A program made the position numbers and the translations under genes. DNA of 64,000 nt from Chromera velia. Taxonomy: Eukaryota > Sar > Chromeraceae. Below are positions 51,701 through 61,799 of the stretch, one piece after another. The notes under the pieces were generated by a model. The model saw nothing but the letters and a program-made list of their open reading frames with translations, was not told the DNA's origin and did no database searches. The first letter of the stretch is position 1; each line of letters starts with the position of its first letter. Location: positions 32,328 through 96,327 of the forward strand of contig JAHBMJ010002216.1 of the NCBI GenBank assembly GCA_018398765.1, in the 5' to 3' direction.

Positions 51701-54004
51701 TGCCGACCTCCCCCCAACGCTCTCTCTTTCCGCCTCACTCCCATTGTCTCTGTGCAGACCTTCGTCCAATTCATCATCCTCACCCCCCAACGGCCCAGCA
51801 GTCTCGAGCTCTCTTGGCTCTCTCACAGAAGGCGCTGCAGTCGAATGGAAAGACGGGTATGCCGCCGCATACCGTCCCTCCCGTTCCCTATCCGGCCCCC
51901 CATGCCCATGTCCATGGGGATACAACGCACGAGGATCGACCGAGCCAGCAGACTCGACCAGACTCTCCCTCTGGGCAGCTGCTACAGCGGCAGCAGCCGC
52001 AGAGGGTGCCTCTCCATTTCCGTGCCCCCCCCTCACTGTCATTGTCAACAATCCCCCCCCCCCTTCTCCTGAAAAAGACCCCGACCGTCTCCTCTCCCTC
52101 GTGACCACCACACTCGACTGAGCGTGCCCTTCCACCTGTTCCCCTGTGCCCTCTGCCACCCCTTCCCCGTTCGGCGAGGACGCAGAAGAGGAGTGGAGAC
52201 AGTTGATCAATCGGTCAGGGAGGGAGAAAAGGTTCACTGTCACAGGGAAAATACAGAACGCCTGCAGGGAAGCAACGGAGAGAGATACGAATGATCAAAG
52301 GAGAGACAGGGAAGGAAGCTCTCTAATGGGTGAGGGGAAAAGAAGAAGAAAAAGAGCGAAGAATCCAATGGATGCAAGCAGCAAAGGGAGGGCTTCCTTC
52401 AGGAGCTTGACGACAACAGAATCAAGATCGTCTGACGGGACACGTACAGCACTGAAAAAAACAAACAATCCTTTTACTCAGGACAGAGAGAGTCCATTGA
52501 ATCTCGTATGTTGCGTTCATACACACCCCATCCCCCTCTCACCCCCCACCTGCAGGATAAAAGTCGTTTTCCACGCCGCCAAACTTCCGAGCCGAATGTT
52601 ATACTTCGAGATCACTCCAGACAGGAAATACCCAATCACCTGCCCCAGCACTGCAGCGAGCTGACTGTACGACATCCACCGCGTCACCTTCTCGGGAGGT
52701 GCAAACTCGTCAATCCACACAGGAACGTACACGACAGGGAGGGCCTGCACAAACAATTTTTGAGCAACAAAAAAGAAAGGAACATACAACAGAAGATCTT
52801 GATCGTAACCCAGTCAGAGAAGAAACTCTACGCATACCGCTTGGCGGCGAGGAAACAGAAAAAGAAAGGAAATAGAGAAAACACGCTGGCGAAAAAAAGC
52901 TGCGTCAGCTTTTGATTTCTGCCTCTCGGAAAGCCCCAAAATCCAACACTCTATCCCCGCCTGAAGACAGCCCAACAGACTATCACTCACTCCACTCCTA
53001 CGACCGAACAGAAAGCTTCTCTGCCTTCCTCATTTACAAACCCTTACCTGTGCCAGTCCCGTGAGTGTTCTCGTCACGTACATTGTCCACAGACTTCCGG
53101 ACATCGCCATTCCTGTCAGGTCACCTGAAGGATGGAATGAGGCGTACAGGTTGCCAGAGAGGGCAAAGAGCAAAAGGGCGATGGCGAGACATGCCGAGGC
53201 CACAAGAAGAACTCCCTTGCCGGGTATCTGTTGGAAAATCAACCCGGAGGGAAGGGTGCCCATGATCAGCCCTGCGTAGACGAGTGAGCCGATGAGCGCC
53301 TGTTCCTTGAAAGAGAGGCCTGTGAACTCAGACGCGATGTCGTCGATTACTGCGGGCACGGCGCCTGCGGGTGACGGAGAAGAGAGGACAAAGACGGTAG
53401 GTGCGGGTTAGCAAAGGGGAGAATTAAGGACTCCGATGGAATTTGTGAAATCGACTTGTCACTTTCCCAGATGGAGAACAGCCAAAGGTCTGTTTTTTAC
53501 TCATGACGGTTTTGCTTAATTCTCTTGAAGCGACTGACCGTGATCGTAGTTGAGAATGAAGGTTAATGAGACCAGAGTCCTCAAAGCGTTCAACCGAAGT
53601 CTGTATTCTGCACTCAAATAGAGGAAGGGAGGGGAGAGGAGAGGAAAGCAAGACTGCACACCCACTGCCACAGAGTCCATTGTGCTGAAGAAACTATACA
53701 GGCCCATTGGATTCTCGGTACACCTCACACACCAAACGAGGTGCCTGCCTCCCAACTGACTAACTGACCTTCCACAGGATCGGCTGAAAGAAGACTTGAA
53801 TGAAATGACAGACTGACCTTGCCGAGCCTCCAAGTCTCCGACCCCTCCCCCTTCCTCAGACTGGAACTCCACCTGTCCCACTGCCTCGTCATGAGGGTCG
53901 TGGTGAGTGGCGGCCTCGGGGTCATACGTTACCATTTCATGTACTTTGTACTTCTGGTTCGAGAGGGCCATGTGGTCCTCGTCTCTTCCTTCTCTCACCG
54001 CCAT
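48716..54004 (-). CDS. Spinster-like major facilitator superfamily transporter, about 894 residues
   Basis: Exons on the minus strand: 54004-53818, 53607-53539, 53364-53048, 52744-52550, 52261-51489, 50726-50678, 50368-50304, 50019-49940, 49665-48716. The sum is 2685 nt with matching phases. The start MAVREGRDEDHMALSN follows CCCAG, a likely 5'-UTR intron end. Two bundles of hydrophobic helices are visible: TM1 LVSLTFILNYDHG, TM2 ALIGSLVYAGLIMGTLPSG, TM3 LLVASACLAIALLLFAL, TM4 with TRTLTGLAQALPVVYVPVWI, TM5 LAAVLGQVIGYFLSG, TM6 WKTTFILQAFCIFPVTV; then LITLGMSCLYFVVTGIQFW and later helices with FLGGIACDRLGGYRGRR, the MFS loop signature. The VPVWIDEFAPPE and W..FILQ segments recall Spinster (sphingolipid or lysolipid) carriers; the substrate is inferred only. 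Unusual: a ~240-residue hydrophilic loop between TM6 and TM7 and an acidic, Gly/Ser-rich C-terminal tail. Confidence 0.78.
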
Positions 54005-54766
54005 CTGGGAATAGGATCCTCGGCGTGAGTCTCCACCACTAAACCGCCCTGTGGATTGCTTTGGAATCGACACGGTGGCAGGAAGAGGAGGAGAAGGTTC
54101 TGTACCCTTACTGTCGACCTCAAGACTCGTCCTGAATCTTTCAGAGACAGCTGTGTGGATATATCTGAGCTAACTGAAAGAAGGCAATTGATGGACTCCA
54201 CATCAACAAAACTTTCCCGCCATCACTTGAAACTTCCCAGAAACGTTTCCAAGCTCTTTTTGGCTTTTGTATGATGGCGGGTCACTGTGAACTGCCTTTC
54301 AAATGCCTTGTAATGTGGCCTCCTTTTTCGCGTATACTGTCAGAAAGGACCGTGGCGGCGTGGCCCCCGCGGATGGACACCAGCTAGCAGACATGCCGTA
54401 ACCTAAGAGAGACGAGGTCATCGCTTTGGCATTTTTTGGCCTCTGCATGCAGAGATTTCAGATACCGTCAACCGCGAAGGACGTATAAGGACGTATACCG
54501 CATGCATGCAGAGACGTCTGAGACAAATCTTTTGCTCGAGCAGTGGAAACATAGTGGAAACTGAGGTCTTATTGCAGCAGCGTCACGTCGCAGTTTTTTC
54601 CAGTGGACTCACAGGCACAAGGCTGCTCCGGTGTGCAGGAGGATAGACGGCCACTTCCCTTGAACCGCGCTTTTGCAGTGCGTGTTTGTTGAGTAGAGTA
54701 TGCAAGCGTATCGCTTTGTGAGTTGAGCCGAACTTTGGGATTCGATTCCAGAAGAACACATTCAAA
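54005..54766. promoter_or_regulatory. shared head-to-head intergenic region 4
   Basis: A 762-bp spacer between starts at 54004 (minus) and 54767 (plus). It contains CTCTGCATGCAGAG (54442-54455), a perfect 14-bp palindrome around TGCATGCA; a direct repeat AAGGACGTATA at about 54477 and 54488; and GCATGCATGCAGAGACG at about 54501. Part of the left side may be 5'-UTR exon of the transporter gene. A bidirectional promoter is inferred. Confidence 0.5.
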
Positions 54767-55315
54767 ATGGAGTCCGCAAAGGAACGCTTCAACGAGTTGC
54801 AGGATCGACTGGCCACTCTCCAGCAGTCCGTGGAGGAACTCAAAGGCTCAGGACCCTCCGTGAGTCTGTTCTCCTATCCGGCCTTTACATTGAGGCTTTG
54901 TTTACCTGCATGCTTCCTGACTGACCTAGCCCCTTCTCTTCTCCCACTTGCACGCCCTTGCGCTTCTCATATGAAGTACCAACCAGCTCTTACCGTTTCC
55001 CTTTAGACAGCAGATCCATCGGGTGAAGGTCTCTCCCTCCTTACTGCAGGGCTCTGCCGTTCAAGCTCTTGGTCTGGTTGCTCATCTTGAGAAGACCACC
55101 GAGGAGCTCCTGGTGGACCTAGAGCTTTGCCTCAAGCAGCCGGGACACGTTCCTCAGAAGTCCCGGGAACTAGGCAAGAAGGGCCTCATCGATATCACAA
55201 CGGGGGGGGAAGGGGAAGGGGGGGAGAAGGCAGACGCAAATTTGTCGGAGTCGGATGAAAGCTCAGAGGACGAAGCAACTGAATGTGAGTCAATGATTGC
55301 TGTCCACACACACAG

Positions 55316-55346
<31 letters not shown>

Positions 55347-55361
55347 CATACATACACACAC

Positions 55362-55392
<31 letters not shown>

Positions 55393-58300
55393 CGCGCGTG
55401 TTTGCGTGTCTCTGTTTTTTGAAATTTACTTCAGACAGAAGAAATAGAAATATCCCATGAAGCTCTCTGGATACCTTCCCCTTCCGTTCCCCTTCCTCCT
55501 TCCTCCTTCAACAGCAGAATCGGCTTTTCTCTTTCCAAGAATTAAAAAACATCTGCTGCTTATTCCTGCTCGCAAAATCATGCAATCTACTGCCTGCCTT
55601 CTCCATCCCTTTTTTCATCGTGTGGCGGCCCCATAGTCTCTCCTTTAAGAACCACGTCAAACAAACCCCATGAATTGTCTTCCAGACCAAAAGAAAAAAT
55701 CATGGTAATGACGACCTCAATTCATTCAATGTCTATTCTCCAATGCACTGCCCTCTTTCTTCTCTTGCCCGCCTGTGCAGCTCCCGATGTCGCGAGGATG
55801 TTCCCAGACGCCCCCCCTGTCCCCAAACCCCCTGTTCCTCTCCTAGCTTTGTCCCAGAAAAGCTTTGGGAAATCAGTGGGTCAGAGCAAGAGCGGCGGGG
55901 AAGGGCTGAAGGTGGAGGGTGTGGGATTTCTGAAGGAGTCCTCCGTCGGGAATGCCGAAGACTTGCGCCCGCACACTGCCCGCCCGGGTGCAGGAGAGGG
56001 AGCGTCACTGGCTCTGAGTGTCGGGAGCGGTGCCAAAACCCCGGCGCCCCCCCTCTCGGCCCGAGATGTCAACAGCCATGACGTGACGACAAATCTGACC
56101 AGAGCCTTCGGCGCCACGGCAGTTGGGGGAGGTGAGGGGGTCGGTGCGGGTGGTCAGACTGAGCGGAGATCCTCTCTGTTGATTATGGCGGAGGCCGGGG
56201 TGGAGGGAAGGAATTATGTGGAGGACGCACGGCATTTTGTGGACATGGACGACGAGAGGTGGAGATTTCCCACACAGGCAACCCCTCGGTCGGTCGCTCT
56301 GTTCGGATGTTGGTTGGGGCGATTGCGTGAAGAAACAAGGAAAGATCCGAGAAAGACGGATGACGAGCGAATGGGCGAGACGTTTTGTAATCCACACAGA
56401 CAAGTAGAGGAAGAGAGGCGTTCCCTATCTGTGTTGGTCCGAAGCAAACGTGGGCTGCGATAAGTATGTACTGGCACAGTGCTTGTATGCTTTTGTGCCC
56501 ATCTGTGAACGTGTGTGCACGATTGTGTGAGTGATTAGATGGAAAGACAGACAGAGGGAGGAGGTGTTTGTTTCGTCTGTTCGCCTGTAGATTTCGAGGC
56601 TTTGCTTCAACCCATTCTTCCACTTCCGTGCGTGAACTTTCTTGGTGGCTGCTGCAGACTCGCACATCAAGTTTTCAACGCCCAGGTACGTCGAGAACGC
56701 GTGTTCATTCACCTTAACTTTCATGTTGCTTGTGTTGTCTGCGTTGGTGGAGCCGGTGGCCTTTTCTCGTTGGTTTCCGCTGATCTTGCTCTTTCTGTTT
56801 TTCTCGTGAGATTCATTCCAGAAAGGAATGGGTGGAATGGAGATGTGTGGCAATTTACCTTTCCCTCTCGTTGCTCCTGATCTCCACTTGTGCCCCTCCC
56901 CGTATGATACATTGTCTTTTTCGTGTCACTTGCAGAACGTCGCGATTGCCCGAAGACTCTTCGAGGGCATCAAGAAGGACATTGAGGGGTCTCTGTCGCC
57001 TTCCCAAAAGTGAGTACATCCTTCTCAGCTCGTCTTGTGTCGTCATTGAGGAAGCAGAGAGATAGGTGGTGAGGGAATGATGGCGGGAAGGACGACAGTT
57101 GAAAAGGTGGAAGCTAATGGAGGAAGGGGAGGGTAGGCAATGAAGAGGCAACCGCTGGCCCTTCCCGTGTTGCCATTGCCTCTTCTTCCACATTGTGCAT
57201 CTACAGAGATCTTTCTTTCCTTTCTTCTCCTTTCCCTTTCTGCTTTCTACCTTTCTGCTTCTGCAGACAAACCTACGGGGCCATCAAGAGTGGTGATCAC
57301 GGAGCTCTGGTGGCAACCTCGGTACGTCCGTAGATGCACGTGAAGACGTTCACGGCGAAACCACAGAGAGAGTCTGGCTATCCAGACATTACAAGAGAAA
57401 ATAGGAGGACCTGGCAACCCTGTGTTGACGGAACGACCGCTTTCCCACACGTGGTATGGGGAGCTGACTGGTCTCGTGGAAACTTTTTTTCTTTCTTTGA
57501 AGAAATGGAGGAAAGACGAGTCCTTTTGGGTATGTCAAGGGACCTGAAAGTGTTCTGCTTCCACCGTTTTTTCCGACTGATTCCTTGGCTTGCCTGCGTG
57601 TGAGTATCTGTTTGTGCTTCTCTGTATCCGTCGATGGATGGATGGATGGATGCATGCATGCATGTATGTATGGATGGATGGATTCCTTCATGAATGCAGA
57701 GTGGCGGGGAGAACGCAGACGACGAGGCTGACTGGGAGGAGATGGAGAAGAGGATGGCCTCGTTGGGGGCCTTGGCGAAAGGAATGGAAGAGGTGAGTAG
57801 GGTTGATGGTTTGGCAGAAAGGCGGAAGCACACACACATCTATCCCTTCCAAGGAAAGTTGGGTTATGAAGGACAGCAAGAGTGTCTAGAGGACGTCCGC
57901 CTGTATTGTGCTCTTCGCTTGCTCCGGCCTTTCACCGTTTTGTTCGTTCTGTTGGTGTGTTTGTTTTTTGTGTTCGCAGACAAACGAGACAATCCTTCAG
58001 CAGTACCGGTCGAAGAGAAGCGGCAAGAGAGAAGGCTCGGATGGCATGAGCGTGAGTGCGGTCGGAGACGGGAGAAGAGACTCCGGCCTTGTCAGTGGAG
58101 GAGTCAGCCCTGCGGGGGGTGCGGGGGCGGGGGCTGCCGGCTCCGACGGGGGGGCACTGCCAGGTTTCGGCCTTGACGAGAACACACAGGAGGAAGCGGA
58201 GGTGGAGAAGTCACAAGACGCACAGCCGGAGAAACCTAAAGAGAACCCGCTTTCCTCACCGGCTGGGACGGCGACTGCCACAGCGACAGGGACTGGCCGA

Positions 58301-59300
58301 GGGATGGAAGAGAGCATGTCCCCCCCCCTCCCTCCAGCAACTGCGGACAGTGCGCCTTCGCCTGAACACACAGGAACGCAGGAAGGAAAGGACGGGATCC
58401 CTTCGTCTTCTAGCAGATCTTCTGCTCTTGTCCCTACTGCTGCTGTTGCCGTCTCGAATTCTCCGGAGGAGACGGAAACGAGAGTTCTCTTTGGAGCGGC
58501 ACTAGATCAGACTCGGGCAGGTGGTGTTGTGGAGAAGAAAGAGGAGACGGGAGGGAAGAGTGAGTGGGAGGATGACGACGGCAGTGAGTCGAGTGAGGAT
58601 GACGAGGGAGACGGGAAGGGAGCAGGCCTTGGAGAGGTGACGAGGGGAATTCGAAAGTCCCAAACGGCAGCTGCAAGGGCAGGGAGCGTAGAAGAGGCTC
58701 CTGCTGGTGCTGATGGGTCAGTGGGGGGCTGGGAGTAAGTGTGGTGCCTGGATGTCACTTCGAGATGTCTTTCCTCGGATTTTTCTCCTTGTAGGACAGC
58801 TCTCTTCGACTTCGCTTGCGTATTTCGTTTTTATCGTATATGGCAAGATTGGTTTGGATTTTTGCCGAATGTCTCACCTGCAGGAACCGCCAAGAGGTCT
58901 CTGGGCCTCCTGACGTTCTGACCTCTCAGTCCTCCAACAAGAGCGCCAGACACGCACTGTGTACTGGGGTCAGTCTCTCTCTCTCTCAGTCAGGCAGGTG
59001 GACGGACCTGCAGTCAGGCAGTGAGTCGTCACATCGATTGAGTGATTGATTGGTTGACTGTTTGATGGGTTGGCTGAGTGTCCTCTTTTCCTCGTTCTGC
59101 AGCTCTTTTGTTCTTCCCCTGCTGCTTCTGCTGCCTCTTCTTTCTTCGTCTTTCTCAGAATATTTGCAGGGTCTTGTGCTGTGCATGGTCTCTTCAAATT
59201 CTTGGGCGAGACGTCCAACTCGTCTTTTTTGTTTGTAGAGACGCAAGTCTGTGTCTGTTCTACCGTCTACACACTTTGTTCTGCCGTCTACACACTTTCT

Positions 59301-59331
<31 letters not shown>

Positions 59332-59369
59332 GTGTGTGTGTCTGCCTGTCTGTCTCTCTCTCTCTCTCG

Positions 59370-59427
<58 letters not shown>

Positions 59428-59502
59428 TTGTGTGTATGTGTGTGTGTGTGTGTGTGTGTGCAGTATCTGATCAACGAAGACGGTTCGTGCACCATCATGT
59501 AA
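54767..59502 (+). CDS. 11-exon coiled-coil/acidic protein with C-terminal CaaX box, about 679 residues
   Basis: Exons: 54767-54859, 55050-55284, 55781-56326, 56591-56627, 56658-56685, 56936-57009, 57267-57321, 57700-57792, 57980-58734, 58884-58968, 59464-59502. The sum is 2040 nt. The start is MESAKERFNELQDRLATLQQ, a coiled coil of about 26 residues. Exon 2 continues helical and ends acidic (SESDESSEDEATE). Exons 4-8 look conserved: FEALLQPILPL, NVAIARRLFEGIKKDIEG, QTYGAIKSGDHGALVATS, DWEEMEKRMASLGALAKGMEE. Exon 9 is a long low-complexity Ser/Gly/Glu region. The last exon reads YLINEDGSCTIM followed by stop. CTIM is a good CaaX box, and Met at the end favours farnesylation, so membrane anchoring is predicted. 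The exon 3 donor is uncertain: phase 1 is required, and GTGAAG at 56327, GTAATC or GTAGAG further on would all serve. No catalytic domain is recognised. Confidence 0.66.
55304..55402. repeat. (CA)n / (GT)n / (GC)n inverted dinucleotide block
   Basis: About 35 bp of CA, a short ATGCATACATACAC joint, about 22 bp of GT, then about 15 bp of GC, ending GTGTTTGCGTG. CA and GT arms are complementary, so a hairpin or cruciform can form; the GC run is a Z-DNA candidate. It lies directly after the exon 2 donor of the CaaX gene. Confidence 0.9.
57627..57692. repeat. (GGAT)n(GCAT)n microsatellite
   Basis: GATG units pass into GCATGCATGCATG and back to GGAT, in the intron just before exon 8 of the CaaX gene. 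Confidence 0.9.
59301..59463. repeat. (CT)n(GT)n tracts ending at a splice acceptor
   Basis: Two rounds of (CT)n followed by (GT)n end in TGTGTGCAG, the acceptor of the terminal CaaX exon at 59464. Confidence 0.95.
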
Positions 59503-60219
59503 TTTCTCTCGGGGGGTGTAAGAGAATCTCTGTATTTCTGAAGCGTCAGCTTCTTCTGCTGAGAGAAATGTGACGAAGCGGCCTTTCTGTTTCCAGCTCT
59601 GTAGCATGAAAATCGGATCATAGAAGGAAGGTAACCAGCAACACGACGGCAGGAAGGAAAGAGAGAAAGGATGAAGTCCCGAACAGGGAAAAGAAGCTGG
59701 AAGGAAGAAACAGATAAAGGGAGAGAAGGTCTCTCTTTTTTGCAGGTCTAGAAGGAAAGTTTTTGCCATCCTGTCAGGCCCCCAGAAGTAGAAGCTCTTT
59801 CGGGTTGGCGTGCGCGCATTGAGTCAGTTTGTCGACTGATTCACTGCCAGTGTTTGTTAGCCTGGCATCATCTCAGATAGAAAGAAAGAAAAATAAACAG
59901 CTTAGAAAAAAAATGATAGACGTTCAGTGATAGATGACCAACATTGAGCTCTCACAATTAACAAAACTAGCTAAGTTTTGATTTAAGTTGAACAGTTTTG
60001 AATCACATATTTTATTAAACATCATTATCATTTATTACTAGGTGACTTAACCAGCAGCCATCGTGTACCGCTGTACCAATGGCGAATGGTAGTCGGAGCC
60101 GCAGTCCGGGCATACCGCATGCATTTTTGTTCATACTTAGGCTTATGTATAGCGTAGCAGTGAAAAGCTAGGCGATCCGTTTCTAGAAAAGGGCTAGGGA
60201 AAAGAACAATCATTAATCG
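59503..60219. other. 3' flank and AT-rich DNA, no supported gene
   Basis: The first ~300 bp are probably 3' flank of the CaaX gene. Beyond about 59870 the DNA is AT-rich with nothing recognisable. Confidence 0.5.
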
Positions 60220-60432
60220 CATGCCGGGGGCGAGTGGGATGCTTTTTGCCCCCCCCTCTGCATAGGAGACCGGGGCTTTTCCACAAAAAACTCGTTCTCA
60301 TAATTGGTAAAGAGTTAGAAGCTGAAACTTTGTGTAAGAAGACGTTGTCACGATAGAAAAAGAACTCTGGAACAGATTTTTTATATCATTTCTAGAAACA
60401 TAGGCTGTCATACCCTACTCGCCCCCGGCATG
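60220..60432. mobile_element. 213-bp MITE with perfect 16-bp terminal inverted repeats
   Basis: CATGCCGGGGGCGAGT at 60220-60235 is matched exactly in inverted orientation at 60417-60432. The interior is non-coding and includes TTCTAGAAACATAGGCTGTC. A second, diverged copy in the opposite orientation lies at about 61236-61418, and a short fragment at about 61131-61158. Confidence 0.75.
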
Positions 60433-60572
60433 TGTTTGCAACAGATGAATAACACTTTTGCAACACTAAAACAACGGTTGGTTTGGTTGTTATATTAAAA
60501 AAAAATCTATTTTAAAAAAAACTGACCCTGATATTTTCTTTTTTAGTTTTTATAGTGTAGGGCCTAGATGAT

Positions 60573-61028
60573 TTGTTTATTCAACTATGTTGCTCAGTTT
60601 TTTTAAAGAAGCTAGAATGTGTAGAGAGCTATAAATACTTTGGGTGTCGTGTGTTTGAGGGAGGGGACCCAAGAAAGTCAGTCAGGGACCGACTTGAAAG
60701 TGCTGAACGCTGTTTGGGGGCAGTGATGGGCACTTTTTCATCCTTAGGTCCTTTGCCCCCCCAATGCAAAGTTCGTTTACTGCAGGTGCTCTGGGAGCCG
60801 GTGGCAACGTACTCGCTGGAAGCTTTGCCAGTAAGTCAGAGAGATATCGTTGCACTTGATGCATTGCAGCTTCGATTTGTGCGCTGGACATTCCGTTTGC
60901 CCTATAACTCTTTCAAGGTGCCAACTTTGGTTTCGGTCTTCTTCTCTTCGAGTCTTATATTGCCACCTCCAACGTGCATGCTGCTCGTGAGCTCACCAAG
61001 CGAGCACTTCAGGAGATCTCGCGCTTAG
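60573..61028 (+). pseudogene. non-LTR retrotransposon (LINE) reverse-transcriptase C-terminal fragment
   Basis: From about 60610 the frame reads KKLECVESYKYFGCRVFEGG, then RDRLESAERCLGAVMGTFSSL, then VRLLQVLWEPVATYSLEAL, then LDALQLRFVRWTFRLP. This is the thumb/connection region that follows the catalytic palm in LINE reverse transcriptases (the FKYLG...K..L....V.PV..Y..E.W...LD..Q...R pattern). The catalytic YADD part is absent, so this is a 5'-truncated dead copy. It is bracketed by two inverted MITE copies and followed by the family's 3' end. Confidence 0.7.
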
Positions 61029-61130
61029 CTTTATCTCTAGAGTTGAGTGATTGACAATCTCTTGCATGAACATGGGCTGCTGGGAGCACGGCTCCACTCT
61101 AGCAAAGCTAACTTCATTCATTCAATTCAA
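61029..61130 (+). mobile_element. LINE 3' end with short ATTC tail
   Basis: AACATGGGCTGCTGGGAGCACGGCTC at about 61067 is followed by CATTCATTCAATTCAATC. The same 3' block is found without coding sequence at about 7.9 and 24.65 kb. Confidence 0.5.
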
Positions 61131-61235
61131 TCATTTCTAAAAACATAGGCTGCCATACAAATTTTATAAGTTTTGTACCGTTTTTCTTACTATTCAAAAC
61201 CGTTAAAAAATGGCCTTAAAATCAAAAAAATTGTG

Positions 61236-61418
61236 TGACAGCCTATGTTTCTAGAAATGATCTAAAAATTTGTTCTATAGTTCTTTTTTTATCGTTACAA
61301 CGTGTTCTTACACAAAGTTTCAGCTTCTAACTCCCTACCAATTATAAGAACGAGTTTTTTGCGGAAATGCCCCGCTTTAGGGGGGTAAAAAACACCCCAG
61401 TCACCCCTGGCATGCGAT
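61236..61418. mobile_element. second MITE copy, inverted and partly degraded
   Basis: The reverse complement of this segment aligns with 60220-60412, including CTCGTTCTTATAATTGGTA, GTTAGAAGCTGAAACTTTGT and TTTCTAGAAACATAGGCTGT. The GCATGCC end is preserved as GGCATGC at about 61409; the other terminal repeat is missing. Confidence 0.7.
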
Positions 61419-61799
61419 AGTCATGCAGAGTTAGTTCATTAACCAATGAAGTATTTTATCAATCAATCAATCAATCAACCTGTAAAATTTTAAAGTGAAT
61501 TTTTAGTTGTTTTTAAACAGTTTCTCAGTTATATTTGAAACTGGAATTTTTTGGATGTTTACTAGAATTTTATGAAAATTTGATTGAAATTCCAGTTGCG
61601 CTTGACTGACTTATAAAGTATACTAGAGAGAGTTATAAGCTGAGTTTTTAAAGAAAACAAAGCACAGTACGAACTCCTTAGACACGAAGGATGCCCCTTA
61701 AAGATATCTAAAGATCTTTTTTACTTCCTGCATTGGGGGGGAGGTTCTCTCTACTCATAGCTGCAGTGCTTTTTGAGCTAAGGCCTTGTCAAGCCTAGC

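Noticed and set aside
52270-52431. Extra transporter exon with LLLASIGFFALFLLLF
   Set aside because: It reads like a membrane helix, but its far side cannot be spliced in phase; joining 52550 directly to 52261 gives the expected TM6 pattern and consistent phases.
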